Made by a program: the position numbers and the translations under genes. The notes beneath the pieces are model-generated. The model was not told where the DNA came from and did not search any database. It was given only the letters and a program-made list of their open reading frames with translations. This document shows positions 7,565 through 14,582 of a DNA stretch of 15,784 nt, piece by piece (positions within the stretch are counted from its first letter, which is position 1; every line of letters begins with the position of its first letter). This DNA comes from JBBRLA01 sp038231615 (GTDB lineage Bacteria > Myxococcota_A > Polyangia > Palsa-1104 > JAEUJZ01): NCBI GenBank assembly GCA_038231615.1, contig JBBRLA010000123.1, positions 1-15,784 on the forward strand, read 5' to 3'.

Positions 7565-7573
7565 TGCTAGGCT
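7565..7573 (+). promoter_or_regulatory. Extended -10 element giving a likely leaderless Uma2-gene transcript
   Basis: TG-C-TAGGCT (extended -10 form) ends seven bases before ATG 7581. Transcription would therefore start at or next to the A of ATG. No Shine-Dalgarno site is visible. The surrounding ATCTGCTA-N3-TGTGTTCTATG closely resembles the start region of the ligase gene at 9329-9352. Confidence 0.45.
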
Positions 7574-7580
7574 GTGTTCT

Positions 7581-8366
7581 ATGCAGCCAGCCCAGCAATA
7601 TCTATCTCTTCCGAAGGATGAGGGGCCATTCCGGGCAGATCAGATCCGCGACGGCGACCCTTACGAGTTGTCCAACGGCCACCCGATCTTGTGCATGGGC
7701 GCCGGCGAGCGGCACGGCGAAGGGAACCTGGTAGGCGCGGCCACGCTGGGTACCGATCCCGACGTACGCGGCGCCGCTGGCGTGGATGTGGGCCACTCCT
7801 TCAACGAGGGGAAGAACCTGCGCGCCCCGGACATCTCCGTCGGTATCGAGGGGAACCAGCCGGGCTGGTCCCAGAAGCTCCCGCCCCTTGCCGTCGAGTA
7901 CGCGGACACGGGCCAGGATGAAAAGCAGCTTCAGCTCAAGATCGGGGAGCTTTTGGCTGCCGGCACGAAATACATCTGGGTCGTGCGCCTGACGGGCCCG
8001 CGTCGAGTCGAGGTCTACGAGAAGGGCAAGGCCAAGCGCGTCGTGGATGAAGATGGCGCGCTCTCGGCGCCGGGGGTGCTGAAGAACAACTACAAGGTAG
8101 CCGAATTGTTCGATCGTGCCGCGGGCAGCCGGGCCATGCTGCGCAACCTCCTGCAACAGGAAGGCTACGAGGGCCTGGACGATCTTCGGGCCCAGGAGCA
8201 GGCCCGGGGGCAGGCCCAGGCGCTCTTGACCGTGCTGTCGGCCCGTGGCCTTCAGGTCAGCGAGGAGATCCGCCAGCGCATCGAGGCGTGCGCCGATCTC
8301 CCCACGCTGACTTGCTGGCTGGCGCGCGCCGTCCTGGCGGCTACCGCTTCCGCGGCCATCGAGTAA
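7581..8366 (+). CDS. Uma2-family putative endonuclease (PD-(D/E)XK fold, DUF820)
   Basis: This 261-residue protein matches the Uma2/DUF820 family of PD-(D/E)XK nuclease-fold proteins. Key positions are visible: APD with Asp84, VEYAD with Glu106, and Lys120 in QLKIGELL, followed by the family-typical AAGTKYIWVV (126-135). Catalytic residues appear intact. The C-terminal 60 residues (EQARGQAQALLTVLSARG, then a helix ending LTCWLARAVLAAT) resemble tails on Rpn/PD-(D/E)XK transposase-associated proteins. ATG 7581 is supported by the leaderless promoter pattern and by the N-terminal fit to the family. The gene is convergent with vapC. Family members are abundant accessory genes of poorly known function, so substrate and biological role are open. 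Confidence 0.82.
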   Translation: MQPAQQYLSLPKDEGPFRADQIRDGDPYELSNGHPILCMGAGERHGEGNLVGAATLGTDPDVRGAAGVDVGHSFNEGKNLRAPDISVGIEGNQPGWSQKLPPLAVEYADTGQDEKQLQLKIGELLAAGTKYIWVVRLTGPRRVEVYEKGKAKRVVDEDGALSAPGVLKNNYKVAELFDRAAGSRAMLRNLLQQEGYEGLDDLRAQEQARGQAQALLTVLSARGLQVSEEIRQRIEACADLPTLTCWLARAVLAATASAAIE

Positions 8367-8631
8367 ACCTCAGCCCAAAGCGCGTCTACTTCAATCAACC
8401 GGCGTCCTCGCCTGATCTCTACCCCGCGAAAATCTTTCCGGTAAGGTTTGCAAGGCCCCCGCTGGTGCCGAGATCTCCGGGCATGCGTCAACCTTTTTTC
8501 CTATCGAGGCTGCTTGAGGCCGCCTTGTGTGCTTCCGATCGAGTTGGCCTGTATATCGAAGCACGCCAGGTCGAAGACGAAGTCACGCTGACACCGCATT
8601 TCGCCCGTGCCAGTTAGAGCACGCATTCTGT
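8367..8631. other. Intergenic gap between convergent Uma2 and vapC genes
   Basis: This 265-base stretch has visibly lower G+C than its surroundings and no convincing terminator hairpin. A 44-codon frame at 8483-8617 (starting MRQPFFLSRLL) is the only candidate gene. It lacks a ribosome site and any recognisable motif, so it is not called. Confidence 0.5.
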
Positions 8632-9048
8632 TTATGTCTTGGGCTCGACCAGCCTGAGTTGGTGAAAGTAGTACCGGGCAAAGCCGCGATCGCGCGTGAG
8701 CAGTTGTTGCGCCCGGATCTGTGCGTGCGCGGCAATCAGGAAGTCGGCGACAAGTCGTTCTCGCTTGCCGCCCTTGCGCCGGTACTCACGCCACAGATCA
8801 CCAGCCAGATCAGCACACGCTTGATCGAAAGGATCAAACTGGATTCCAGCCGCCGAGAATGCTTTGTGCATCATCGGTGCGTCCGGGAAGTTGGCCCGGA
8901 CCTCGGCCCACACGATCGGACAGACCACAAGCGCCCCGAGTCCTCGGGCCTCCCGGAGCGCGTTCAACGACGCGGTCCCGAAAGCGGGACTGCTGGTAAG
9001 CACGTCCAGCAGCACCGAGCTGTCAACGGCGGTGATCACAGTCCTCAT
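8632..9048 (-). CDS. vapC: VapC-family PIN-domain ribonuclease toxin
   Basis: This 138-residue PIN-domain protein has all four acidic metal-binding residues of the family: Asp9 (VDSSVLLD), Glu49 (WAEVRA), Asp102 (VADFLIAAHA) and Asp120 (TRDRGFARYY). VapC toxins are Mg-dependent RNases that cut tRNA or rRNA; the target here cannot be read from sequence. ATG 9048 lies inside the end of vapB, overlapping it by 26 bases in another frame, so the pair is translationally coupled. GTG codon 4 is a possible alternative start. The intact active site suggests a working toxin. Confidence 0.9.
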   Translation of the reverse strand: MRTVITAVDSSVLLDVLTSSPAFGTASLNALREARGLGALVVCPIVWAEVRANFPDAPMMHKAFSAAGIQFDPFDQACADLAGDLWREYRRKGGKRERLVADFLIAAHAQIRAQQLLTRDRGFARYYFHQLRLVEPKT

Positions 9049-9274
9049 CGTCCAGCGCGGGGCCGCGGGTCTCGGTCAAAAAGGCGTCCACATCCATGGG
9101 CCCGGGAAGCAGCCCGACCAGTGCATCCATCGGATCAGCCGGCCGGACACAGCGGGCGATGAGTGTCCCGCCAGATTCCTCGAACTCCAATTCTTGACCG
9201 GGCATGATCCCGAGGCTGTCTCGGAGAGCCTTGGGAATTGTGATCTGGCCCTTCTCGCTGACCACGGTTCTCAT
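9023..9274 (-). CDS. vapB: VapB-like AbrB/SpoVT-family antitoxin
   Basis: This 83-residue protein begins with an AbrB-type swapped-hairpin DNA-binding domain (residues 1-41; SEKGQITIPKALRDSLGI is characteristic). An acidic C-terminal tail follows (DVDAFLTETRGPALDDEDCD), which would bind and neutralise VapC. The start is ATG 9274: the domain begins immediately after it, and a promoter places the transcription start at about this base, so no leader or ribosome site is expected. A much longer frame extends upstream opposite the ligase gene, but that part is antisense shadow. VapB normally represses its own operon with VapC, and the 14-bp palindrome just upstream is the likely operator. Confidence 0.9.
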   Translation of the reverse strand: MRTVVSEKGQITIPKALRDSLGIMPGQELEFEESGGTLIARCVRPADPMDALVGLLPGPMDVDAFLTETRGPALDDEDCDHRR

Positions 9275-9280
9275 ACTTTC

Positions 9281-9309
9281 ATGGTAGGAATTCCTACTCT
9301 CCTGGTCAA
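9281..9309 (-). promoter_or_regulatory. vapBC promoter, predicted leaderless
   Basis: On the minus strand TTGACC (9309-9304, five of six) and TACCAT (9286-9281, four of six) are separated by exactly 17 bases. The expected transcription start falls at about 9274, the A of the vapB ATG. No Shine-Dalgarno site is present. Confidence 0.6.
9284..9297. promoter_or_regulatory. Perfect 14-bp palindrome, likely VapB/VapBC operator
   Basis: GTAGGAATTCCTAC is a perfect inverted repeat. It overlaps the -10 element and spacer of the vapBC promoter and ends ten bases before the vapB start codon. Binding there would block RNA polymerase, the usual autoregulation of VapB antitoxins. Confidence 0.7.
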
Positions 9310-9331
9310 GCCCTGTCGAGCCATTTCGATC

Positions 9332-9340
9332 TGCTATCTT
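9332..9340 (+). promoter_or_regulatory. Extended -10 element for the ligase-creatininase operon
   Basis: TG-C-TATCTT ends nine bases before ATG 9350. The -35 region is weak, as is common with extended -10 promoters. The message would be leaderless or nearly so. Its neighbourhood ATCTGCTA-N5-TGTGTTCCATG is shared with the Uma2 gene. It lies 38 bases from the vapB palindrome in a 75-base divergent region. Confidence 0.45.
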
Positions 9341-9349
9341 CTGTGTTCC

Positions 9350-10945
9350 ATGGACCTTCCCATTCGCAGCTTTTCCGAGTCCTTCAACATGGCGTCCTAC
9401 TTCCTGGACCAGCGCCTGGCCGAGGGGCGCGGGGACCATCCGGCGGTCATTGACGAGGCCGGCTGCCACACCTACCAGCAGGTCCATGACCGGGCCGCGG
9501 CCCTGTGCGGGGCGCTGTGGGCCCATGGGGTGCGCCCGGAGGACCGCTGCCTCATCGGGCTCTTCGACGGCGTCGAGTTCGCCGAGAGCTTCTTCGGGGT
9601 GCTCAAGGCCGGCGCGGTGGTGGCCATGGTCAACCCCGAGCTGCCCGACGAGGACTACCGGTACTACCTGCGCTACACCCGCTGCCGGGCGCTGATCGTC
9701 GACGCGGGGCTTTTGCGGCGCATCGCCCCGCTGCTCTCGCAGGCGGATTGCCTGCGGGTCATCGTGGTCGTTGGGGGCGATGTGCACATCGGCCATCCGG
9801 GGGCCCCCGGGGTGCCCCTGTTGCGCTTCGACGACGCCTGCGCCGGCCCGCGGCGGGAGACCTACCCTACCAGCAAGGACGATCCCGCGGTGTGGCTCTT
9901 CACCAGCGGATCGACGGGAAAGCCCAAGGCGGCGGTGCATTTCCACCACGACTTCCCCTACAACACCGAGGGCTACGCCCGGCAGGTGTTGGGCATCTGC
10001 CGGGACGACGTGACGCTGGCGGTGCCCAAGCTCTTCTTCGGCTACGCCACCGGGTCGAACCTGATGTTCCCCTTCGCCGTCGGCGCCACCACGGTGCTGT
10101 TCCGCGAGCGGGCCACGCCGGAGCGGCTCTTGGCGCTGATCGCCCGGCACCGGGTCACGGTGCTGACTTCGGTGCCGACGATGATCAACCGGATGCTGGA
10201 GCATGACCCGCACGCCGACCTGCGCCCGCTGCGGGTGTGCATCTCCGCGGGCGAGGCGCTGCCCGAGGAACTCTACCGGCGCTGGCTCTTGGCGTATGGG
10301 GTCGAGATCCTCGACGGCATCGGCTCGGCGGAGCTGTTCCATATCTACATCAGCAACCGCTTCGGCGAGGTGCGCCTCGGGTCGCTGGGGCGGCTGGTGC
10401 CGGGTTATGAAGCGAAGGTCATGCGCGGCGATGGCACGGAGGCGGAGCCTGGGGAGATCGGGACGCTGCACGTGCGCGGGGACTCGGCGGCGCTGTGCTA
10501 CTGGCAGGCCCACGAGAAGAGCAAGGAGACCCTGCGCGGGGACTGGGTGGTCTCGGGGGACCTCTTTCATCGAGACCCGGAGGGGTTTTTCTTCTATGAC
10601 GGGCGGGCCGACGACCTGCTGAAGGTGGGCGGGATCTTTGTGTCGCCGCTGGAAGTGGAAGGGGTGCTCTTGCGTCACCCCCGGGTGGTCGAGGTGGCGG
10701 TGGTCGGCGAGGAAAACGAGTCGGGGCTGGTGCGGGCGCTGGCCTATGTGGTGGTGCGCGGGGAGGGTGCGGGAGACGCGCTGGCGGAGGAACTGATCCA
10801 GTTCGTCAAGGCAACGCTGGCGCGCTACAAGGCGCCGAGCCGGGTGGAGTTCGTGTCGGCGCTGCCTCGTTCGGATCGGGGGAAGGTGCTGCGCCGGGTG
10901 CTTCGGGCAAAAGACCCGGTGAAAGGCCAGGACGTCGGCCCATGA
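9350..10945 (+). CDS. Benzoate-CoA ligase family acyl-CoA synthetase (adenylate-forming)
   Basis: This 531-residue ANL-superfamily enzyme should activate a carboxylic acid to an acyl-adenylate and then a CoA thioester. Signature motifs are intact: P-loop TSGSTGKPK (185-193), LFFGYATGSNLMFPF, the acid-recognition segment GIGSAELFHIYISN (Glu328), the hinge YDGRADDLLKVGG (416-428) and catalytic Lys512 (DRGKVLRR). The pattern after the P-loop and in the GIGSAELFHI segment is that of benzoate-CoA ligases, so an aromatic or similar small acid is likely, but specificity is not proven. ATG 9350 is chosen because the family N-terminus (SESFNMASYFLDQRL) begins right after it and the extended -10 lies just upstream. 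The stop overlaps the next gene (ATGA). Confidence 0.87.
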   Translation: MDLPIRSFSESFNMASYFLDQRLAEGRGDHPAVIDEAGCHTYQQVHDRAAALCGALWAHGVRPEDRCLIGLFDGVEFAESFFGVLKAGAVVAMVNPELPDEDYRYYLRYTRCRALIVDAGLLRRIAPLLSQADCLRVIVVVGGDVHIGHPGAPGVPLLRFDDACAGPRRETYPTSKDDPAVWLFTSGSTGKPKAAVHFHHDFPYNTEGYARQVLGICRDDVTLAVPKLFFGYATGSNLMFPFAVGATTVLFRERATPERLLALIARHRVTVLTSVPTMINRMLEHDPHADLRPLRVCISAGEALPEELYRRWLLAYGVEILDGIGSAELFHIYISNRFGEVRLGSLGRLVPGYEAKVMRGDGTEAEPGEIGTLHVRGDSAALCYWQAHEKSKETLRGDWVVSGDLFHRDPEGFFFYDGRADDLLKVGGIFVSPLEVEGVLLRHPRVVEVAVVGEENESGLVRALAYVVVRGEGAGDALAEELIQFVKATLARYKAPSRVEFVSALPRSDRGKVLRRVLRAKDPVKGQDVGP

Positions 10946-11754
10946 CGCGCAGCGCGCTGCGGACGCCCCGGCTGCTGGGGCACCTTACGTGGGAGGAGGC
11001 TGCCGAGGAGGCGACGCCGGGGAACGACGCAGAGCGGGCGCTGATGCTGGTGCCGATCGGGTCCACCGAGGCGCACGGGCCGCACCTGCCGCTTCTGACG
11101 GACGTACTTCTGTCGGAGGAACTGTGCGCTCGGGTGCAGGCGGCGCTGGTGCACAAGGGGCAGGCGGCGCTGATCGCTCCGTCCCTGTGCTATGCGGTGA
11201 CCGAGTTCGGGGCCTCGTTCGCGGGCACCGTGTCGATCGGGCCGGAGACGGCGACGGCGCTTTACACGGATGTGTGCCTGGGGCTGTTCCGCGGCGGGTT
11301 TTCCCGGGTGTGCCTGGTGAACAGCCACCTGGAGCCGGCCCATGTGGAGGCGCTGCGCCGGGCCTGCGCGGAGGTCGAGCGGCGCAGCGGCCGGCGGGTG
11401 GCGTTCCCCGACCAGACACAGCGCCGCTGGGCGCGAACGCTGACGGAGGAGTATCGCCGCGGCACGTGCCACGCGGGGCGCTATGAGAGTTCCCTTTTGC
11501 TGGCGGCCCGGCCGGGGCTGGTGCGGGACGAGGTGCGCCGGGGGCTGCCGCGGAACGAGCCGGATTTCCTGGGGGCGATGCGGGCCGGGGTGACCGACTT
11601 CGCGGTGGCGGGCGGCCCCCGCGCCTACTTCGGCGACCCGGAACAGGCCTCCGCTGAGGAGGGCGACGAGATCTACGGGTGGCTTTTGACGATGGTCTTG
11701 ACCACTTTGTCGGAGGTGTGGCCGGAGGGGGCTGATCTACCGGAGGGTGCGTAA
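10942..11754 (+). CDS. Creatininase-family amidohydrolase
   Basis: This 270-residue protein has the creatininase/MftE-type fold signature. Metal ligands inferred from creatininase are present: Glu43 and His45 in PIGSTEAHGPHLPLLTD, Asp54, and His129 and Glu131 in VNSHLEP (the usual NGHxxN region). HAGRYESS (177-184) matches the conserved HAGxxETS active-site motif. A functional di-metal hydrolase acting on a cyclic amide or related C-N bond is likely; substrate unknown. The start is the ATGA overlap with the ligase stop, so the two are made together. Family members include creatininase, MftE (mycofactocin peptide cleavage) and riboflavin-pathway amidohydrolases; no mycofactocin genes are visible here. 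A 43-base gap separates it from the convergent reductase gene. Confidence 0.87.
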   Translation: MTRSALRTPRLLGHLTWEEAAEEATPGNDAERALMLVPIGSTEAHGPHLPLLTDVLLSEELCARVQAALVHKGQAALIAPSLCYAVTEFGASFAGTVSIGPETATALYTDVCLGLFRGGFSRVCLVNSHLEPAHVEALRRACAEVERRSGRRVAFPDQTQRRWARTLTEEYRRGTCHAGRYESSLLLAARPGLVRDEVRRGLPRNEPDFLGAMRAGVTDFAVAGGPRAYFGDPEQASAEEGDEIYGWLLTMVLTTLSEVWPEGADLPEGA

Positions 11755-11797
11755 TGTCCTACGCAGGGCGTCGCAAGGCTTCTCAGGTCTGCGGCGC

Positions 11798-12640
11798 TCA
11801 GCCGGCAATGTCCTCGCCGCCGTCCACGTTGATCACGTTGCCGGTGATCCACCCTCCCAGGGGATGACTGAGCAGGGCCACCGCCGCCGCCACGTCTTTG
11901 GGGGTGGTCAGGCGCCCCGAGGGGTTGCGCTTCTGCGCCTCCTCGATCATGCGCTCGTTGCCGGGGATCTTGCGCAGCGCCGGGGTGTCGGTGACGCCGG
12001 CGCAGAGGGCGTTGGCGGCGATGCCCCGGGGCGCCAACTCGTAGGCCAGCTGCCGGACGTGGGATTCCAGGGCGGCCTTGGCCGCCGAGACCGCGCCGTA
12101 GCTCGGCATGATGCGGTGGCCCCCCGCCGAGGTCAGCGCGAAGATCCGCGACCCCCGGGAAAGCAGCCCGCGCCCGACCAGGTCTTGCACCCAGTACACC
12201 AGCGAGTGGCCCATGACGTCGCTAGTCATGTCCATGTGCGATTTTCCGATAACCTCGGTCCCGCTCTCGGCGATGAAGGGCCGCAGCGTCCCGAAGGCCA
12301 GCGAGTGCAGCACCACCCGCACCCTGGGGCCGTCGCCTACGATGGGATCCTCCGTCGTGCGGCGAACCATCTCCGCGACGATGTCGCGGCGCTTGCCCTC
12401 GTCGGCGGCGTTGGCGTTGAAGAACACCGCCTGCGGGCCGATCTCGCGGATCTGGCCGGTGATGCGTTCGACGTTGGGCAGGGTGCCGCGCCGGTCCAGG
12501 TGCACCCCGAAGATGTTCATGCCGCGCCGGGCCAATTCCAGGGCGGTGGCCTCGCCAAACCCGCTGGAGGCGCCCAGGATCAGCGCCCAGCCGGAAAGGC
12601 GCAAGGGGAGGAGGGTATCGGCGGTCAGCGTCTGCGTCAT
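11798..12640 (-). CDS. SDR-family enoyl-ACP reductase (FabL/FabI-like)
   Basis: This 280-residue short-chain dehydrogenase has cofactor motif GASSGFG (23-29) and catalytic Tyr181 and Lys188 in YGAVSAAK. The Y-x6-K spacing is that of enoyl-ACP reductases (FabI, FabL); classical SDRs have Y-x3-K. HSLAFG (112-117) and the C-terminal stretch GVTDTPALRKIPGNER resemble FabI and FabL respectively, and the TGxxxGxG-like cofactor loop is closer to FabL. Arg residues after the second strand (HLDRRG) suggest NADPH. It would reduce trans-2-enoyl-ACP in fatty-acid elongation or polyketide-like synthesis. It is the last gene of a minus-strand run, 18 bases after the small exported-protein gene. A specialised SDR role is the alternative. 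Confidence 0.78.
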   Translation of the reverse strand: MTQTLTADTLLPLRLSGWALILGASSGFGEATALELARRGMNIFGVHLDRRGTLPNVERITGQIREIGPQAVFFNANAADEGKRRDIVAEMVRRTTEDPIVGDGPRVRVVLHSLAFGTLRPFIAESGTEVIGKSHMDMTSDVMGHSLVYWVQDLVGRGLLSRGSRIFALTSAGGHRIMPSYGAVSAAKAALESHVRQLAYELAPRGIAANALCAGVTDTPALRKIPGNERMIEEAQKRNPSGRLTTPKDVAAAVALLSHPLGGWITGNVINVDGGEDIAG

Positions 12641-12658
12641 GCCAGCGGGGATATCACG

Positions 12659-13120
12659 CTATCGCTTGATCTGGAAGATGATCAGCCCCAGGTCCTTGGC
12701 GCCGCCGACGTTGCTTTCGTCGAAAGCGGTCTGCGCGGCGGACCCGGCCGGCCCCAGCGCCAGCGCCTGGATGGAGTAGGCGTCCTCGCGCACTGGGGCG
12801 GTCACCCCGTTGCCCGGGGTGCAGTCCAAGTCCACCTGGATGGGCTGCGCCGGGTTGCCTTGGGCTGCGAGCACCAGGCGGATGGTGGTGATGTTCGCGT
12901 CGGCGCAGGAGAGCGCCGGGGCGGTCATCGGGTCGGCTTGGTTGGCATCGACCAGCCGCCACGACAAAGAGAAGCTCGACGCATTGTTTGAGCCGCAGGC
13001 GGAGGGCCCGAATGCGACGAGCCCGACCCACCCGAGGCACAGGAGCAGCCGGGACATTGCTTTCCAAGCTTGCTGCACGTCGATGCCAGCCGACGAGACG
13101 AGAACCTTCGATGGCGTCAT
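12659..13120 (-). CDS. Small exported protein, probable lipoprotein, unknown function
   Basis: This 153-residue protein was not matched to a known family. A hydrophobic segment (LLLCLGWVGLVAFG) leads to GPSAC, a weak lipobox with Cys42, so it is probably exported and perhaps lipidated. The mature part is about 110 residues, predicted mostly beta, with Cys72 and Cys90 that could pair. ATG 13120 is chosen for its excellent Shine-Dalgarno site. ATG 13057 would give a shorter, more standard signal peptide (MSRLLLCLG) but has only a weak GGAAAG site. An upstream in-frame ATG at 13159 is less likely. It sits 51 bases after the DUF6600-like gene and 18 bases before the reductase gene, all on the same strand, suggesting one operon. 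Confidence 0.68.
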   Translation of the reverse strand: MTPSKVLVSSAGIDVQQAWKAMSRLLLCLGWVGLVAFGPSACGSNNASSFSLSWRLVDANQADPMTAPALSCADANITTIRLVLAAQGNPAQPIQVDLDCTPGNGVTAPVREDAYSIQALALGPAGSAAQTAFDESNVGGAKDLGLIIFQIKR

Positions 13121-13124
13121 GTTT

Positions 13125-13131
13125 CCTCCTT
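13125..13131 (-). promoter_or_regulatory. Strong ribosome binding site deciding the start of the small exported protein
   Basis: AAGGAGG on the minus strand lies four bases upstream of ATG 13120. It is the best Shine-Dalgarno match seen in the window and favours this start over ATG 13057 or ATG 13159. Confidence 0.7.
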
Positions 13132-13171
13132 GCGATGCCAATGAATCAAGCCCTGCCAACTTCCCGAAAGG

Positions 13172-14311
13172 TCAGGGGGAGGCCGGCTCTTGCTTGGGCG
13201 GCTGTGGTGGCTTGGGCTTGCCCCACTCCAAGACCTTCACGCCACCTTGGGGCCCGGGGTTTTGAAACGATCCCTGGTCGCCACCCCAGTAGACCTTGCC
13301 AGCGCCAGGCGGCGTGTCCCCGGCCTTTTGCGGCACACCTCCTGGCCCAAACTTCTCCCGACCCTTTCGCCCTGCCACCACGGTGCCGGCGGCGCCCTTG
13401 CCGCGGCCTTTCCCGGCACTCCCGGGGAAGCGCGAGGCCGGCTCGGGCGGCTCGCCGGTGAGCTGCGCCGCCACCCGCTCGACCTCATGGGCCGACTGCA
13501 TCTGCGCCACCACCTCGTCGCGGGTGCGTGAGTGCAAACCGGCCTGCACGTTGGGCAGGTACGCGGTCTCTCTCAGCGCCGCGTGACGATCCGGACCCGA
13601 GAGGACCAGGTCGCCCAGGTGGTTGGCCTGAAAATCTCCATCGCGCACCGCCACGTACCCCTCGTCCAGTTCGGCGGAGCGCGCCGGTCGCGCCTGCTCG
13701 GCACGCACCTGCGAGAGCCGCGTCCCCGCCGGCAGGTTCAGCCGCACCGGCTGCCCGCTCCACCGCGCGGGCCGCCAGGCGACGACGTTGTCGCCGACGC
13801 GGAACTCGACCCACGCAGGGGACCAGATGTCGCCCGGTACCCAGCCCCAGGGGCACGAGGGCACGTCGGTCTCGACCCAGCGGCCGTAGTGCTCGGTGAC
13901 CCAGCTCACCGGCTGCTCGCCGACGAAGGTCCAGCCGTTTTCGGACATCGCCCAGTGGCCCTTGGCATAGGGGTGGAAGTCGGGGCCGTAGACCGCCGGG
14001 TTCGGGCAAAAGAGGGTGCCGAAGCGATCCGCCAGCACCCAGGTGCCGTAGTCGTTGAGCACGTCTAAGAAGGCGTCCATGCACACCTGTGGGCGTCCTC
14101 CCGGGCCCTGCCGGGCGCGGCACACCGCGGAAAGGCCTTCCGCGTTGACCAGCGCGTCCAGACCCGGGGTCTCCGACGGGGGCCTGGCGGCACCCACAGA
14201 GGATGACGACCCGCCAGCCAGCACGAGCAGCACGGCAAGCGTCAGGCACAGGCCGCCAAAGCCTTGAAAAGGCCGCTTGCCCGCGATTCCGCGATCGTCT
14301 TTACACGCCAT
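13172..14311 (-). CDS. Secreted DUF6600-like Trp-rich protein
   Basis: This 379-residue protein has a signal peptide (hydrophobic core about residues 20-33). Residues about 78-185 show the Trp/Gly/Tyr-rich pattern of DUF6600-type proteins: FLDVLNDYGTWV, HPYAKGHW, GWTFVGEQPVSWVTEHYGRW, then WGWVPGDIWSPAWVEF. The domain probably forms a beta-rich extracytoplasmic module of unknown role. The last 100 residues are low-complexity Gly/Lys/Pro, ending in PKPPQPPKQE. ATG 14311 has a modest purine-rich site (AGAAGAGAG) upstream and begins just before the signal peptide. It is the first gene of the minus-strand run leading to the reductase. The family assignment is by motif pattern only. Confidence 0.78.
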   Translation of the reverse strand: MACKDDRGIAGKRPFQGFGGLCLTLAVLLVLAGGSSSSVGAARPPSETPGLDALVNAEGLSAVCRARQGPGGRPQVCMDAFLDVLNDYGTWVLADRFGTLFCPNPAVYGPDFHPYAKGHWAMSENGWTFVGEQPVSWVTEHYGRWVETDVPSCPWGWVPGDIWSPAWVEFRVGDNVVAWRPARWSGQPVRLNLPAGTRLSQVRAEQARPARSAELDEGYVAVRDGDFQANHLGDLVLSGPDRHAALRETAYLPNVQAGLHSRTRDEVVAQMQSAHEVERVAAQLTGEPPEPASRFPGSAGKGRGKGAAGTVVAGRKGREKFGPGGVPQKAGDTPPGAGKVYWGGDQGSFQNPGPQGGVKVLEWGKPKPPQPPKQEPASP

Positions 14312-14582
14312 GCACTCTCTTCTTTATGACGGCCGACCACAATTGTCATTCTTTGCTTCGTCCATAAACTTGTCGAGGCGAGTTTTCTGGTTTCCGGCAA
14401 CTTCGAGTGCTCGCAGGGCGCGTAACCGGCTATGCACCGTCACCTCGTTGACGCACCACGTCGTGCGTTTTTTGCGCTGCAAGTGGCGGAAACACGGGAA
14501 CTCTGCTGTTTTTCTTAGATGGCATGGGAGATGCTTGGTTGCCATGTACGTCCATGACAGCAAACGTTGGTAATCGATAGCG
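14312..14582. other. Divergent, AT-richer intergenic region
   Basis: These 271 bases between the DUF6600-like gene (minus) and the lipid kinase gene (plus) have clearly lower G+C than the neighbouring genes. No convincing coding frame is present. They contain a terminator-like hairpin at 14451-14473 and a weak ATGGCA...TGCCAT inverted repeat near 14519-14546. No strong promoter was identified for either flank. Confidence 0.55.
14451..14473 (+). terminator. Intrinsic-terminator-like hairpin with T6 tail
   Basis: ACGCAC, a six-base loop and GTGCGT form a perfect six-pair stem followed directly by six T on the plus strand. No plus-strand gene ends nearby; the last one ended near 11754. It could end a short unannotated transcript, attenuate the lipid kinase gene, or be chance. 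Confidence 0.45.

Noticed and set aside
8483..8617. 44-codon plus-strand frame (MRQPFFLSRLL...)
   Set aside because: No ribosome site, no leaderless promoter pattern, no family resemblance; lies in a convergent gap.
9275..10678. Minus-strand frame continuous with vapB opposite the ligase gene
   Set aside because: Only the last 83 codons form the AbrB-type protein; the rest is low-complexity antisense, and a promoter and palindrome separate the two parts.
11747..12991. 414-codon plus-strand frame opposite the reductase gene
   Set aside because: No recognisable domain, composition of an antisense shadow, and the opposite strand has clear SDR motifs.
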